Shown one piece after another: positions 39,601 through 47,705 of a stretch of 64,000 bases of DNA (its first letter is position 1; each line of letters starts with the position of its first letter). The notes beneath the pieces are model-generated. The model ran no database searches and was not told the DNA's origin. It saw nothing but the letters and a program-made list of their open reading frames with translations. The position numbers and the translations under genes were made by a program. Origin of the DNA: Aquitalea aquatilis (GTDB lineage Bacteria > Pseudomonadota > Gammaproteobacteria > Burkholderiales > Chromobacteriaceae); NCBI RefSeq assembly GCF_005155025.1, contig NZ_CP039731.1, positions 1 through 64,000 on the forward strand. Direction: 5' to 3'.

Positions 39601-39936
39601 CAGGGCTACTGCCTGGCCCGGCCGATGGCGCAAGCCAGCTTCATTCAATGGCAAGCGCAGTTCCAGCTACCCACCACAACCGGCCACATCAGCAGCTATC
39701 TGGGCGCACTGGCCCAGCACTGGCTGTATGCCCAGCCCTCGCAGGCCGCCGCCCGGCCAGCGCTGGCCGACTGTCCGCTGCACCATTTCCTGCAGCGCCA
39801 GCCCGATGTGCCCGAGCAGGTGCGGCAATGGCATGCGGCCTGCCATGATGCCCACCATGCCGGGCAGGCCAGCCAGCAGCTCAGCCAGTGGTTGATCGAG
39901 CAAGTGCAGCGCGAACAACTGCCCGCAACCGCTTAA
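36607..39936 (+). CDS. PAS-PAS-GGDEF-globin-like-GAF-EAL c-di-GMP enzyme
   Basis: A 1109-residue cytoplasmic protein: PAS domains at about 8-120 and 128-250, GGDEF at 339-343 (R330-x-x-D333 inhibition site present), then a ~115-residue helical region (440-555) with RIHSLVGVTP, H528 being the likely proximal haem ligand of a globin-coupled-sensor fold. A GAF-like domain follows (~600-760), then EAL (803-805) with LELLET, MDDLGSGYSSL and VKIDQS. Domain order is unusual because the sensor lies between the cyclase and the phosphodiesterase. A ~90-residue C-terminal tail has Cys/His clusters. Confidence 0.85.
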   Translation: MTAPNFQQALQQSSQAFAILDPQGHIDYANPAFCRLFGHDSAALNGQSINIIIPADAPDGLHDGGFGCGPNVALPFQGEVRRIASDGRSVIAMLHCNALYDSAGAVQGFVVSYTDIADRKAMELALQQANEQLSLALDASRLSLWDMDILQDYVSIDARWARMLGYPEQALQRRATTMFANVHPDDLPKVYQSCTAVLRGSEARFQQEFRYRNASGGWTWIRCTGKVVARNEQGQALRAIGTNQDITERKHNEELIINAAHHDWLTALPNRFALTRHLAAALARAQRSEKLVAVCMIDLDDFKPVNDTWGHEAGDLLLKELAHRLQALLRKTDFVARLGGDEFVVIMEDLQEEAALQQLETALQRLHQAVEAPFVLDAGIEAEVGMTVGIALYPHDGIEPDALMRQADAAMYQAKQHKPTRQRWWRMVADEAGYHAEESSHFELYGAEASQLLHKSASLISRATELYISRFYQQNRPAHEALAILASLQAAELEQLQRAHRDFLLQVLSPERQAAQIRHDSRQLGRIHSLVGVTPALLVHSVELFRSHFSEQLNITLLPIRQRYRLLEIIDSRLQEQLHAQLEAAAQVQSAYLESLSLPMPHQGTLWTDAVGSELEQLGKLPGVQAVLLMRLMSDGVFVPENSRGPLGQFVADLLQRPGSEAVVDPNSPRGQGLSAVAWRSGRICSSASYGNDPRYASWHQQAGAVQIRSSMSIPVRNQDGLTVAVISLFGAYPNQFESATMQQFALGLQHRWELILAACTKPAAAIQQNLAIALRERLFAGGLTLYLQPLVDLKLGKVVKVEALARLIREDGQIVSPGVFLPLLGDADLDHLFRLGLDKALTQLAELDGHGLDIDISLNIAPCTLQDEDCPRWVAEALARHGVAAERLSLELLETADIAPHEQDRAIERLRQTGVKLVMDDLGSGYSSLQRLSALPFDTVKIDQSLTLNLRKTPLTSLALIRAILQLGQDLERQVVVEGLEDIGMLEAACILGATLGQGYCLARPMAQASFIQWQAQFQLPTTTGHISSYLGALAQHWLYAQPSQAAARPALADCPLHHFLQRQPDVPEQVRQWHAACHDAHHAGQASQQLSQWLIEQVQREQLPATA

Positions 39937-39943
39937 GAACCAT

Positions 39944-39969
39944 GTCGTCGCTCTCACAGGGGCGACGAC
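39944..39969 (+). terminator. Hairpin after the globin-like c-di-GMP gene
   Basis: GTCGTCGC (39944-39951) pairs with GCGACGAC (39962-39969). No strong T tract follows, so termination is uncertain. Confidence 0.4.
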
Positions 39970-40133
39970 GCTGGCCCCGTCATTTGCACACCCATCATGA
40001 CAATCGCAATTGGAAACCTTGTATTTTCAAAAATAAAATGAAACTGCTTGCCACGCCTGCTGCTTATTCGCGGCGGGCGCTTGCTTGATAATGGCGAACA
40101 TCAACACACACCCTCACCTGCAAGCAAGGAGTC

Positions 40134-40790
40134 ATGATGAATATTGCCGACCTGGCCCAGACCCGCTACACCACCAAGGCCTTCGACCCCAGCCGCCAGC
40201 TGAGCGCACAACAGGTCGAACAGATCGAAACCCTGCTGCGCTTCAGCCCCTCGTCCACCAACTCGCAGCCCTGGCACTTTTTCATTGCCGGTAGCCCGGA
40301 AGGCAAAGCCCGCGTGGCCAAGGCTACCAGCGGCACCTACGCCTTCAATGAAGCCAAGGTACTGAACGCCTCGCACGTGGTGGTACTGTGCAGCCGCGCC
40401 AGCATCGATGATGCCTATCTGGAAACACTGCTGCAGCAGGAAGAAGCCGACGGCCGTTTTGCCAATGCCGAAGCCCGCGCCGGCCAGCATCGTGGCCGTT
40501 CACACTTCGTCAACATGCACCGCTTCGAATTGCGCGATGCCCACCACTGGATAGAAAAACAGGTTTATCTGGCGGCAGGCACCCTGCTGCTGGGCGCAGC
40601 CGCCCTGCAAATCGACGCCTGCCCGATTGAAGGCTTCGACCAGAAAGTGCTGGATGAAGAACTGGGCCTGCGTGCCATGGGCTATACCAGCGCCGTCATC
40701 GTGGCCCTGGGCTATCGCAGCGGCAGCGACTTCAATGCGCAGCTGCCCAAGTCACGCCTGCCGGCCGACCGCGTGATCAGCCGCATCTGA
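40134..40790 (+). CDS. nfsB: Oxygen-insensitive NAD(P)H nitroreductase
   Basis: A 218-residue FMN enzyme with AAGGAG before tandem ATGs. Conserved segments are RYTTKAFDPSR, the FMN-binding LLRFSPSSTNSQPWHFF, and EELGLRAMGYTSAVIVALGYR near the C-terminus. It reduces nitroaromatics and quinones by two-electron steps. The last 39 bases overlap the 3' end of the convergent methyltransferase gene, which is a large overlap for unrelated genes. Confidence 0.92.
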   Translation: MMNIADLAQTRYTTKAFDPSRQLSAQQVEQIETLLRFSPSSTNSQPWHFFIAGSPEGKARVAKATSGTYAFNEAKVLNASHVVVLCSRASIDDAYLETLLQQEEADGRFANAEARAGQHRGRSHFVNMHRFELRDAHHWIEKQVYLAAGTLLLGAAALQIDACPIEGFDQKVLDEELGLRAMGYTSAVIVALGYRSGSDFNAQLPKSRLPADRVISRI

Positions 40791-41678
40791 GCGGCCACCC
40801 GCTGGCAGCGCACAAGGCAGGGACAAGCCACCCAGCCGGAACCAGCGGGCCAGATTATTGAAGTCGCGCTGTTCCAGCGGGCTCAGGTCGCGATAGGCGG
40901 CCGCCGCCCGCTGAGCCAGCGCGGCATCGACACTGCGACGGGGGGGCGAGCGCAACAGCACCAGGAACGGGGCGACGGCGGTCTGATGGCAGTACAGTGC
41001 CTCGCCTAGCAAGGCAGCGCCCTGGCGCAACTCGTCCAGACTGAAGGCTGCACGCATCGAATTGAGAAAATCCTCGGTGAACTGCGCCGATTGCTGTGCT
41101 GCCCGGTCGTAAGCAAAGAAACGCTGGGTAGCCGCACGCTTGAGACGGCCAAAATCGGCCAGGTAAACCCCGCCATCCGGACGCAGGATGCGCCGCAGCT
41201 GCTGCATGGTCTGCGCCAATTGTCCGGTATCCGCCAGATGGTGCAGCGACATGGTGCACAGCACGCAATCCGCTGCGGCCCGGCCCACGCCATCCAGCTG
41301 GCTGATGTCCGCTTGTTGCAAGCGGATATTATGCATGCCGGCCGCCGCGATATTCGCCTCGGCCTGCTGCAGCATCGGCAGCGAGGCATCGATGCCGACA
41401 AAGCTGGCGTCGGGATGCAGCGCCGCCATTTTCAGCAACTGATTGGCCGGCCCGCAGGCCAGATCAAACACCACATCACCCGGCCGGATCAGCGGCAGCG
41501 CCATCACCGCATGAAACAGATAAAGATAGTTCAGCATGCCGTCGGCCCGGCCGCTGTTCATGAAGGAAGCCACCTGGCCGGATTCCACCATCAGCGCCTG
41601 CGGTTCCGGCTGGCGCGGCAGCACTGCGGGCGTGAAGCGCTCCAGCAGCAGATGGGTAAGCATCAAGGGAAGGGACAT
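40752..41678 (-). CDS. SAM-dependent methyltransferase at the edge of the aryl polyene cluster
   Basis: A 308-residue protein with class I methyltransferase motifs: VVFDLACGPANQLL (motif I, near 68-81), FVGIDASLPML, and LCTMSLHHLAD followed by LRRILRPDGGVYLADFG. It is the third gene of the leftward acyltransferase - glycosyltransferase unit. Related methyltransferases occur in many aryl polyene clusters and may modify the aryl head group or the chain. Link to the pathway is by position and precedent. Confidence 0.75.
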   Translation of the reverse strand: MSLPLMLTHLLLERFTPAVLPRQPEPQALMVESGQVASFMNSGRADGMLNYLYLFHAVMALPLIRPGDVVFDLACGPANQLLKMAALHPDASFVGIDASLPMLQQAEANIAAAGMHNIRLQQADISQLDGVGRAAADCVLCTMSLHHLADTGQLAQTMQQLRRILRPDGGVYLADFGRLKRAATQRFFAYDRAAQQSAQFTEDFLNSMRAAFSLDELRQGAALLGEALYCHQTAVAPFLVLLRSPPRRSVDAALAQRAAAAYRDLSPLEQRDFNNLARWFRLGGLSLPCALPAGGRSDAADHAVGRQA

Positions 41679-41797
41679 GGCTCAGGATGATTGATCTGTC
41701 GGGAAACCCAGCCGCCGCTTGCCTGGCAAGACGAAGCCATGCACGACAGCCGGGCCAATGGCCGCAGCCCTGCCGGCCGAAGGACAGCCGCGCAGCA

Positions 41798-42562
41798 TCA
41801 AGATGGCCGACGCAGGCGTTGTAACAGCAACACCGGCAAGCGCAGGGCAAAACCGAACATCAGCCGGATATGCATCCAGGTCAGCAAGCGGTTGTCACGC
41901 CAGTAATTGAAATGCGACACGCCGCCCTCCCCTGCCTGGAAATATTTCACCGGCGCCGGCAGATTCACCGGCGCGACGCCAGCCCAGCACAGCCGCACCA
42001 CGGCTTCGGGATCGAAATCAAAACGCCGCATCCAGTGCTGGCGCTGCATGATGCGGCGCAAGGGAGCCACCGGATAGACCCGGAAGCCAAACAGCGAGTC
42101 GCCAATGCCCATCCACAGTGTTTCCAGATTGGCCCACCAGTTGGATATCTTGCGCCCCTTTACCCGCAGGCTGGGTGCGCTGGCGTCGAATACCGGCACG
42201 CCCAGCACCATGGCCCCGGGCTGCTGCTGCGACGCTGCCATGAAGGCGGGAATCTGCTCCACCGGGTGCTGGCCATCCGAGTCCATGCACAGCACATGGG
42301 TAAAACCCAGCCGAGTGGCCTCTTCCAGGCCGTGCAGCACCGCCGCCCCCTTGCCGCTGTTCTGCGGCAGAACAAAGACCCGCAAGCCGTCATCCTGCGC
42401 GGCCATCGCCCGCAGCCCCTGCTCCGAGCCATCATCACTGCCATCGACGATCACCCACACCGGCGACCATTGCCGGCGCGCAGCGCGCACGGTGTCGAAC
42501 ACCTTGGGGCCGGGGTTATAACTGGGGATCAGCACCACATGGGTGGTCGAAGGTATGGGCAT
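41798..42562 (-). CDS. Family 2 glycosyltransferase (aryl polyene cluster)
   Basis: A 254-residue GT-A enzyme: VVLIPSYNPGPKV at the start, DGSDDGS, and LCMDSDGQH, which contains the metal-binding Asp-x-Asp-like motif, then a hydrophobic C-terminal helix. This family transfers sugars to lipids or polyprenols. In aryl polyene clusters a glycosyltransferase is often fused with, or beside, an acyltransferase and is believed to make the lipid anchor. Here the two are separate adjacent genes. Confidence 0.8.
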   Translation of the reverse strand: MPIPSTTHVVLIPSYNPGPKVFDTVRAARRQWSPVWVIVDGSDDGSEQGLRAMAAQDDGLRVFVLPQNSGKGAAVLHGLEEATRLGFTHVLCMDSDGQHPVEQIPAFMAASQQQPGAMVLGVPVFDASAPSLRVKGRKISNWWANLETLWMGIGDSLFGFRVYPVAPLRRIMQRQHWMRRFDFDPEAVVRLCWAGVAPVNLPAPVKYFQAGEGGVSHFNYWRDNRLLTWMHIRLMFGFALRLPVLLLQRLRRPS

Positions 42563-42668
42563 GGCGGGCTATTCGGGCTGCTCATCGCCCGGATGACAGC
42601 GATGATGTTTGAATTGGGCAGGACCATAGCCGATTGCCACCGGCCAGGTCAAGAATGCGCGGAGGGTG

Positions 42669-43427
42669 CTACAAACGCAGCGAGGCATCAATGGAGCCAT
42701 TTTGCAAACAGGATTCGAAATACTGCTGCAGCCGCCGCGCCGTTTCATCACGGCGGCCATATGCCTCGAATTGCTGGCCGGGCACAGCGCGGTAAATCAG
42801 TGGAAAAGCGGGCGGCTTCCATATTTTCCAGCCCTTGCTCAAATAGGCTGAATTGGTAGTAAGCAGGATGGTCTGCAAAGGGGCGGCCGCTTTTTTGGCA
42901 ATCAGGGCAACGGCACCGCCAATATCATTAACGGGCTGGCGTGTGGTGCGTGTTCCTTCCGGGAAAATCATCAACACACCGCCTTGCTGAATGGTTTGAA
43001 TTGCCTGGCGAAACATCTGTTCTGGATAACGATTCGAAACATATCCGGCCAGATAAGCCCCACACCCCAGAAACAGATTGGAACTGATACTGGCTTTCAT
43101 CAGGCAAACCGCATGCGGCACGCGCGACAGCACCAGAAAGGCATCGATCATGCTCGGATGATTGGGCACCAGCAGCATGCGCCCGCGGTGATTAAGCTGG
43201 TCCAGCGCGTGCAAATCCAGCTGCATCAGGCGACAGGCCTGCGCACCAGCCAGAAAGCAGCGGCAAATGCGGCTGATGACCCATTGCACCAGCGGCTGGC
43301 GCCAGCGCCCGGGTAACAGCAACAATGGCAGGGCAGCGATATTACCCAATAGCAGCATGGAGCCCAACCACGACAACATGAGATAAAAAAGTATTACCTG
43401 ACCCAGGCGTAAACAGCGGGACGACAT
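42669..43427 (-). CDS. 1-acylglycerol-3-phosphate-type acyltransferase (aryl polyene cluster)
   Basis: A 252-residue protein with two N-terminal membrane segments (about 8-28 and 30-45), the acyltransferase motif NHPSMID (HxxxxD) near residue 90, and FPEGTRT near 160. It is the first gene of the leftward unit that shares a divergent control region with the ACP-ketosynthase-dehydratase genes. It probably acylates the glycan or glycerol anchor on which the polyene is mounted. Confidence 0.82.
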   Translation of the reverse strand: MSSRCLRLGQVILFYLMLSWLGSMLLLGNIAALPLLLLPGRWRQPLVQWVISRICRCFLAGAQACRLMQLDLHALDQLNHRGRMLLVPNHPSMIDAFLVLSRVPHAVCLMKASISSNLFLGCGAYLAGYVSNRYPEQMFRQAIQTIQQGGVLMIFPEGTRTTRQPVNDIGGAVALIAKKAAAPLQTILLTTNSAYLSKGWKIWKPPAFPLIYRAVPGQQFEAYGRRDETARRLQQYFESCLQNGSIDASLRL

Positions 43428-43664
43428 GATTAAACTTTACTTTCAATTTGCAGTAACACACCGCCCGGATTGGTCATGGTGATAATACGGATTCATACTC
43501 TTGCCAGGATAATAAAGGCGATGGTATTAACATCGCCACAGCCGCCATACAGCAGGGATTGACCGCGAATAAGAGCGCAGTAAAACCGCCGGATCAGCCG
43601 ACCCGGATGCCATGATTTTACTATATAATCAGCCCCCTTTGGTGCACGCAACGCTCTGGACTGG
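43428..43664. promoter_or_regulatory. Divergent control region of the aryl polyene cluster
   Basis: This 237-base AT-richer segment separates the two divergent transcription units. A good -10 element TATAAT at 43624-43629 faces the ACP gene, without a recognisable -35. No regulator gene is inside the cluster. Confidence 0.45.
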
Positions 43665-43949
43665 ATGCTTATGCTAGAAGAAATCATCAAGAACTATCTG
43701 ATCAATACCAAGGCCAAGGATCCGGCTTTGTTCAGTGACCCCGCCTTGCAAGTATCTGCACTGGGGCTGGATTCGCTGGACATGGTGGAGATGTTGTTCG
43801 AAATCGAAGATCGCTGCGGTTTCCAGCTGCCCGACCCCAGCCGTTATCCGAAAATGGCTTTCCGCGAAATGCTGGACGATATCGAAAAAGCCATTCGCGA
43901 GCACAATAATGGCGAACTGCCTGAGTTCAGTCTTGAGGCGGGCAAGTAA
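43665..43949 (+). CDS. Acyl carrier protein (aryl polyene cluster)
   Basis: A 94-residue ACP with the phosphopantetheine site GLDSLDMVEM (S37). A second ATG at 43671 is equally plausible as start. The TATAAT box lies ~35 bases upstream. Its stop is followed at once by the TTG start of a ketosynthase gene, so the two are co-translated. It carries the aryl starter or the growing polyene thioester. A second, different ACP is encoded at 56603-56893. Confidence 0.88.
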   Translation: MLMLEEIIKNYLINTKAKDPALFSDPALQVSALGLDSLDMVEMLFEIEDRCGFQLPDPSRYPKMAFREMLDDIEKAIREHNNGELPEFSLEAGK

Positions 43950-45203
43950 TTGAGCAAGGTCCTGATTACCGGCATGGGTGCCATCAGCCCACTGGGTGCC
44001 GACCTGCCCGGCAGCTTTGCCCGTGCGCTGGCTGGCGATTGCGCCATCGGCCCGGCGTCGGCCGACATCGCCAAGTGGCTGCCCAACGTGCTGCTGGCCC
44101 GCGCCGCCGCCGAGCCGCACACCTTGCTGGAGGCCAAACATGCCGCGCTGGACCGGGCCAGCCAGTTTGCCCTGGTGGCAGCGGGCGAGGCGATGAACAC
44201 AGCAGGCATCACGCCACGGCCGAGCGATGCGCGCCGCTTCGGCGTGTTTGTCGGCATCGGCTTTGGTGGAGCCCATACGGTAGATGGCCTGTACGAGCGC
44301 TTTCAGTCGGCAGTCCAGAGCGAGGGCAAGCGCAATCCGACCGTGGTCCATCCGCTGTCGGTGCCACGCATGATGGCCAATGCCGCCGCCGCCGCCATTT
44401 CGATGACTTACGGCCTGAACGGCCCCAGCAATACCTATTCCGTTGCCTGTGCGTCCTCCGCCATCGCCATTGGCGAGGCTTTCCACGCCATCCGGGATGG
44501 CTATCTGGATGCCGCCATCGTGGTGGGATGCGAAGCCATGCTGACGCCTGGCTCACTGCTGGCCTGGAATGCCTTGCGCGTGATGGCCAAGCCGCATGCG
44601 ACCAACCCGGCGCGTAGCTGCCGCCCCTTCTCACAGGACCGCAGTGGTTTCGTGCTGGGCGAAGGTGGCGCGGCCATCGTGCTGGAAAGTGCCGAACGCG
44701 CCCAAGCCCGGCAACAGCCGGCGCTGGCCGAGTTGTGCGGTTATGGCCGCAGCAGTGACGCCGCCCACCTGACTGCCCCCTCCAGTGCGGAACAGGTCTT
44801 TGCCATGCAACAGGCGCTGGCAGATGCGGGCTTGCAACCACAGCACATCCAGTACCTGAATGCCCACGGCACCGCCACCGAGGCTGGTGATGTGGTGGAA
44901 ACAGAATCCATCCGCAGCGTGTTTGGTGATGCGCTGCAGCAGCTGGCCATCAGCTCGACCAAGTCCATGCATGGTCACCTGATCGGTGCCAGCGGCATTC
45001 TGGAATTCGCCCTGGCGGTGATGGCGATGAACAGCGGTTCGCTGCCGCCCACCGCCACGCTGGAAACGCCTGATCCACGCTGCGACCTTGACTTCATCCC
45101 GCTGACCGCACGGCATGGCTGCCAGGTGGAGGCCATCATGTCCAATTCCTTTGCCTTCGGCGGCAGCAATGCCTCGCTGGTGGCACGACGTCTCCCGGCA
45201 TGA
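43950..45203 (+). CDS. Beta-ketoacyl-ACP synthase (KAS II-like, aryl polyene cluster)
   Basis: A 417-residue ketosynthase starting with TTG directly after the ACP stop. The catalytic triad is intact: C167 in VACASS, His in NAHGTATEAGD, and His in KSMHGHLIGASG. It should elongate the chain with malonyl-ACP. Start and stop both touch neighbouring genes (zero spacing and four-base overlap). It is likely equivalent to one of the two active ketosynthases (ApeO or ApeR) known from aryl polyene work; which of them I cannot say. Confidence 0.9.
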   Translation: MSKVLITGMGAISPLGADLPGSFARALAGDCAIGPASADIAKWLPNVLLARAAAEPHTLLEAKHAALDRASQFALVAAGEAMNTAGITPRPSDARRFGVFVGIGFGGAHTVDGLYERFQSAVQSEGKRNPTVVHPLSVPRMMANAAAAAISMTYGLNGPSNTYSVACASSAIAIGEAFHAIRDGYLDAAIVVGCEAMLTPGSLLAWNALRVMAKPHATNPARSCRPFSQDRSGFVLGEGGAAIVLESAERAQARQQPALAELCGYGRSSDAAHLTAPSSAEQVFAMQQALADAGLQPQHIQYLNAHGTATEAGDVVETESIRSVFGDALQQLAISSTKSMHGHLIGASGILEFALAVMAMNSGSLPPTATLETPDPRCDLDFIPLTARHGCQVEAIMSNSFAFGGSNASLVARRLPA

Positions 45204-45694
45204 CGCAGGATTACCACTACCCGATGTTGCTGCAACGCGACGATATCCAGCAGATATTGCCGCATCGCGGGGCCATTTTCGTGTGTGAGCAGCTGTGCAT
45301 CGAAGGGCCGCACCAGTTTCATGGCACGGCCTGCTGGCCACGCGACAATGCAGTGATCCAGGGACATTTCCCCGGCCTGCCCATCGTGCCGGGTGTGATG
45401 CTGATCGAGTCGATGGCGCAATTTGCCGGAGCCGGCCTGCTGGCCGGCGACCCATACGTCAAGACGCTGCCGCAGGATTCAATCGGCGTACTGGCTGCCG
45501 TGCGCAATTGCTGGTTCAAGCAAGCAGTGCTGCCGGATTGCGCAGTGGAGTTTTTCATCCAGTGCCGCCAGGTGGCCCCCTTGCTGGTGCAGGTGAATGC
45601 CCAGGTCAAGGTGGCGGATAGCGAAGTAGCCAAGCTGGAGATCGCGCTGGCTTATACGCCGCGCACGCAATTGCAACTCAACGGCCAGCCATAG
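45200..45694 (+). CDS. FabZ-like 3-hydroxyacyl-ACP dehydratase (aryl polyene cluster)
   Basis: A 164-residue hotdog protein: LPHRGAIFVCEQ, then GHFPGLPIVPGVMLIESMAQFAG with the catalytic His and Glu pair of FabZ. It removes water to give the trans double bond of each cycle. The ATG overlaps the ketosynthase stop (ATGA). Convergent with the ketoreductase gene across a GC-rich hairpin. The cluster also has two other hotdog proteins. Confidence 0.88.
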   Translation: MTQDYHYPMLLQRDDIQQILPHRGAIFVCEQLCIEGPHQFHGTACWPRDNAVIQGHFPGLPIVPGVMLIESMAQFAGAGLLAGDPYVKTLPQDSIGVLAAVRNCWFKQAVLPDCAVEFFIQCRQVAPLLVQVNAQVKVADSEVAKLEIALAYTPRTQLQLNGQP

Positions 45695-45704
45695 GGCGCA
45701 GCAT

Positions 45705-45725
45705 GGCAAGCGCAGTGCGCTTGCC
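45705..45725. terminator. Convergent hairpin between two cluster operons
   Basis: GGCAAGCGC (45705-45713) and GCGCTTGCC (45717-45725) are perfectly complementary with a three-base loop. It separates the converging dehydratase and ketoreductase genes. No T tract is present. Confidence 0.55.
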
Positions 45726-45730
45726 GCTGG

Positions 45731-46450
45731 CTACAGCATGCCGCCATTGATGGAAATGACCTGGCCGCTGATATAGGCGGCCTGTTCCGATGCCAGAAAC
45801 GCCACCAGGCTGGCCACTTCTTCCGGTTTTCCTACCCGTTTCATCGGCACCATCCGTGCCACCATGTCCTTGTCGAACACATCTTGGCTCATCGCCGACT
45901 CGATAATCCCCGGCGCCACCGCATTGACGGTAATGCCACGGCTGGCCAGCTCCAGTGCCAGCGACTTGGTCGCGCCGTGCAGCGCACTCTTGGCTGCCGC
46001 ATAGTTGGTCTGACCGCGATTGCCGGCCAGCGCCGCCACCGAGGTGATATTGATGATGCGCCCCCAGCGGGTGCGGATCATCGGCATGGTCAGGGGCTGG
46101 GTGACATTGAAGAAACCATGCAGCGAAACATCGATCACCCTGTGCCATTGTGCCGCCTGCATGCCAGGGAACACGGCGTCGTCGTGTATGCCGGCATTGT
46201 TCACCAGCACTTGCACCGGGCCTTGCTCGAGCAGCCCTTCCAGCGCAGCCAGACTGGCAGCGGCATCGGCCACATCAAACTGCACCGCCTCGGCACTGTA
46301 GCCCTCGGCCAGCAGCGACTGGCACAGGTTTTGTGCGGCAGCCAGATTGCTGTTGGCGTGGATGATGACATGGAAGCCATCGCTGGCCAGACGCTGGCAG
46401 ATGGCGGCACCGATGGCACCGCTACCGCCGGTAATAAGGGCTCGTTTCAT
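45731..46450 (-). CDS. 3-oxoacyl-ACP reductase (aryl polyene cluster)
   Basis: A 239-residue short-chain dehydrogenase: TGGSGAIGAAICQRLA nucleotide loop at the start, NNAGIHDD, catalytic Ser in ITSVAAL, and Y-x-x-x-K in NYAAAKSAL. FabG/ApeQ type. It reduces the ketone with NADPH in each elongation cycle. It is the last gene of a leftward operon that runs from the ACP at 56893. Confidence 0.9.
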   Translation of the reverse strand: MKRALITGGSGAIGAAICQRLASDGFHVIIHANSNLAAAQNLCQSLLAEGYSAEAVQFDVADAAASLAALEGLLEQGPVQVLVNNAGIHDDAVFPGMQAAQWHRVIDVSLHGFFNVTQPLTMPMIRTRWGRIINITSVAALAGNRGQTNYAAAKSALHGATKSLALELASRGITVNAVAPGIIESAMSQDVFDKDMVARMVPMKRVGKPEEVASLVAFLASEQAAYISGQVISINGGML

Positions 46451-46458
46451 GGCAGGAC

Positions 46459-46914
46459 TCAGGAAGAAGTAAGGCGGGGGGCCAGCGCGGCTGCATCCAG
46501 CACCACGCTGAGACGGCCGCTTGCCAGCACAGCGCCGGCAGCTGCCAGTTCGAATTGATACATGGCGGTGATTGCATTGCCCGACAGGCGCTGCACGTGG
46601 ATGGACAAGGCCGCATCCTGTGTATCCAGCTGCTGGCAGTGCCAGCGCAGCTCGCGCACACTGGCCAGATAGCCGGCACGGGCAGGTGCGGCATCGCCAG
46701 CCAGCAGCGCGCCATGCAAGGCCATGGCCTGGGCGGCATATTCGATGGCATTGGCAATACCAAGCCGGCCAGCCGCACGCAAGGGATTGTCTGCCAGCCG
46801 ATGACTGTGGCTGAAACAGACGATTTGCTCATCATCCCAGCGCTCCACCCCATCCAGCAGACACATGCTGCCCTGGTGCGGAATACGGGCAGCAATGGCC
46901 GTGCGGTCCATCAT
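46459..46914 (-). CDS. ApeP-like hotdog dehydratase subunit (aryl polyene cluster)
   Basis: A 151-residue hotdog-fold protein starting with MMDRT at an ATG overlapping the upstream stop (ATGA). The PHQGSMCLLD opening is shared with the ApeP/FabZ-like group, but the usual HFPG block is missing and instead ADNPLRAAGRLGIANAIEYAAQAMA appears. ApeP-type proteins pair with ApeI-type partners to form an active dehydratase. A candidate partner is encoded at 54268-54567. Confidence 0.75.
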   Translation of the reverse strand: MMDRTAIAARIPHQGSMCLLDGVERWDDEQIVCFSHSHRLADNPLRAAGRLGIANAIEYAAQAMALHGALLAGDAAPARAGYLASVRELRWHCQQLDTQDAALSIHVQRLSGNAITAMYQFELAAAGAVLASGRLSVVLDAAALAPRLTSS

Positions 46915-47705
46915 GCCGCCACCTCGATGGCCAGGCGACAGTCATCCAGATAATCGATCACCACCCGTCCGGGCTGCCCACTAGCCAGCAGCTGCAACAA
47001 GGGCAGGCTGCGGGCGGATGGAATGCTCAGGCGCAACTGCTCCAGGCCGGCATCCGGCATGGTGGTCGCCGGCTCGTGGCTGAAAGACAGCTGCAGCCTG
47101 GCCTTGCTGCTGGCACTGCCTTGTGCGCTGAGCAGCATGCCCACGCCCATCGGATAGGGAATCGGCCGTTGCGCATACAGCGGCTCTGGATACGCCGTAT
47201 CAAAAGACACCAGCAGACAGGGCTGAGGACTGCTCAGTGCCTGGGTGGCGCACTCCAGCAAACCGGCGGCAAAGGTGGCGTCATAGGCGCACAGGCTGGT
47301 GGACGCTGCAGTACAGCCGGTGGCAATGCCCCAGTAACCGGCCGGCGCATTGTGTACCGAATTATGAAAGCGGGTGGGCGAAATCAGCCGCTCGTCCGAA
47401 GCCAGCACGTCCAGCAGGGTGTGGCAATTTTCACAATCACCACCGGTGGAGCTGAAGATATTGGGCAATTGCGCGGCATCGGCCGCCGCATCCGCCACAG
47501 CCGCCAGGCCCACCGCCATCGACAATTTGACCGCCGCACCCACTCTTCTGCGTTCGGTCGCCGGCAGGGCCTGGGCCGGCGGCAAGACCACCTCGGCTGC
47601 CGCATAGGCTTGCTGCCCCTGCAGACAGGGCTGCGCCGCGCTCCAGTCAGGCATGCCCGGGCCAAGAACGCTCAGTCCATCCAGAAAAACCGTTACCGTA
47701 CTCAT
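46911..47705 (-). CDS. Chain-length-factor-like ketosynthase homologue (aryl polyene cluster)
   Basis: A 264-residue protein, shorter than a ketosynthase (~400), starting with MSTVTVFLDGLSVLGPG four bases into the stop of the neighbouring ketosynthase gene. It has the first half of the thiolase fold (FSSTGGDCENCHTLLDVLA and SVHNAPAGYWGIATGCTAASTS) and lacks the two catalytic histidine motifs. This matches the beta-ketoacyl synthase N-terminal-like / chain-length-factor family (ApeC type), which pairs with a ketosynthase and sets chain length. Confidence 0.85.
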   Translation of the reverse strand: MSTVTVFLDGLSVLGPGMPDWSAAQPCLQGQQAYAAAEVVLPPAQALPATERRRVGAAVKLSMAVGLAAVADAAADAAQLPNIFSSTGGDCENCHTLLDVLASDERLISPTRFHNSVHNAPAGYWGIATGCTAASTSLCAYDATFAAGLLECATQALSSPQPCLLVSFDTAYPEPLYAQRPIPYPMGVGMLLSAQGSASSKARLQLSFSHEPATTMPDAGLEQLRLSIPSARSLPLLQLLASGQPGRVVIDYLDDCRLAIEVAA

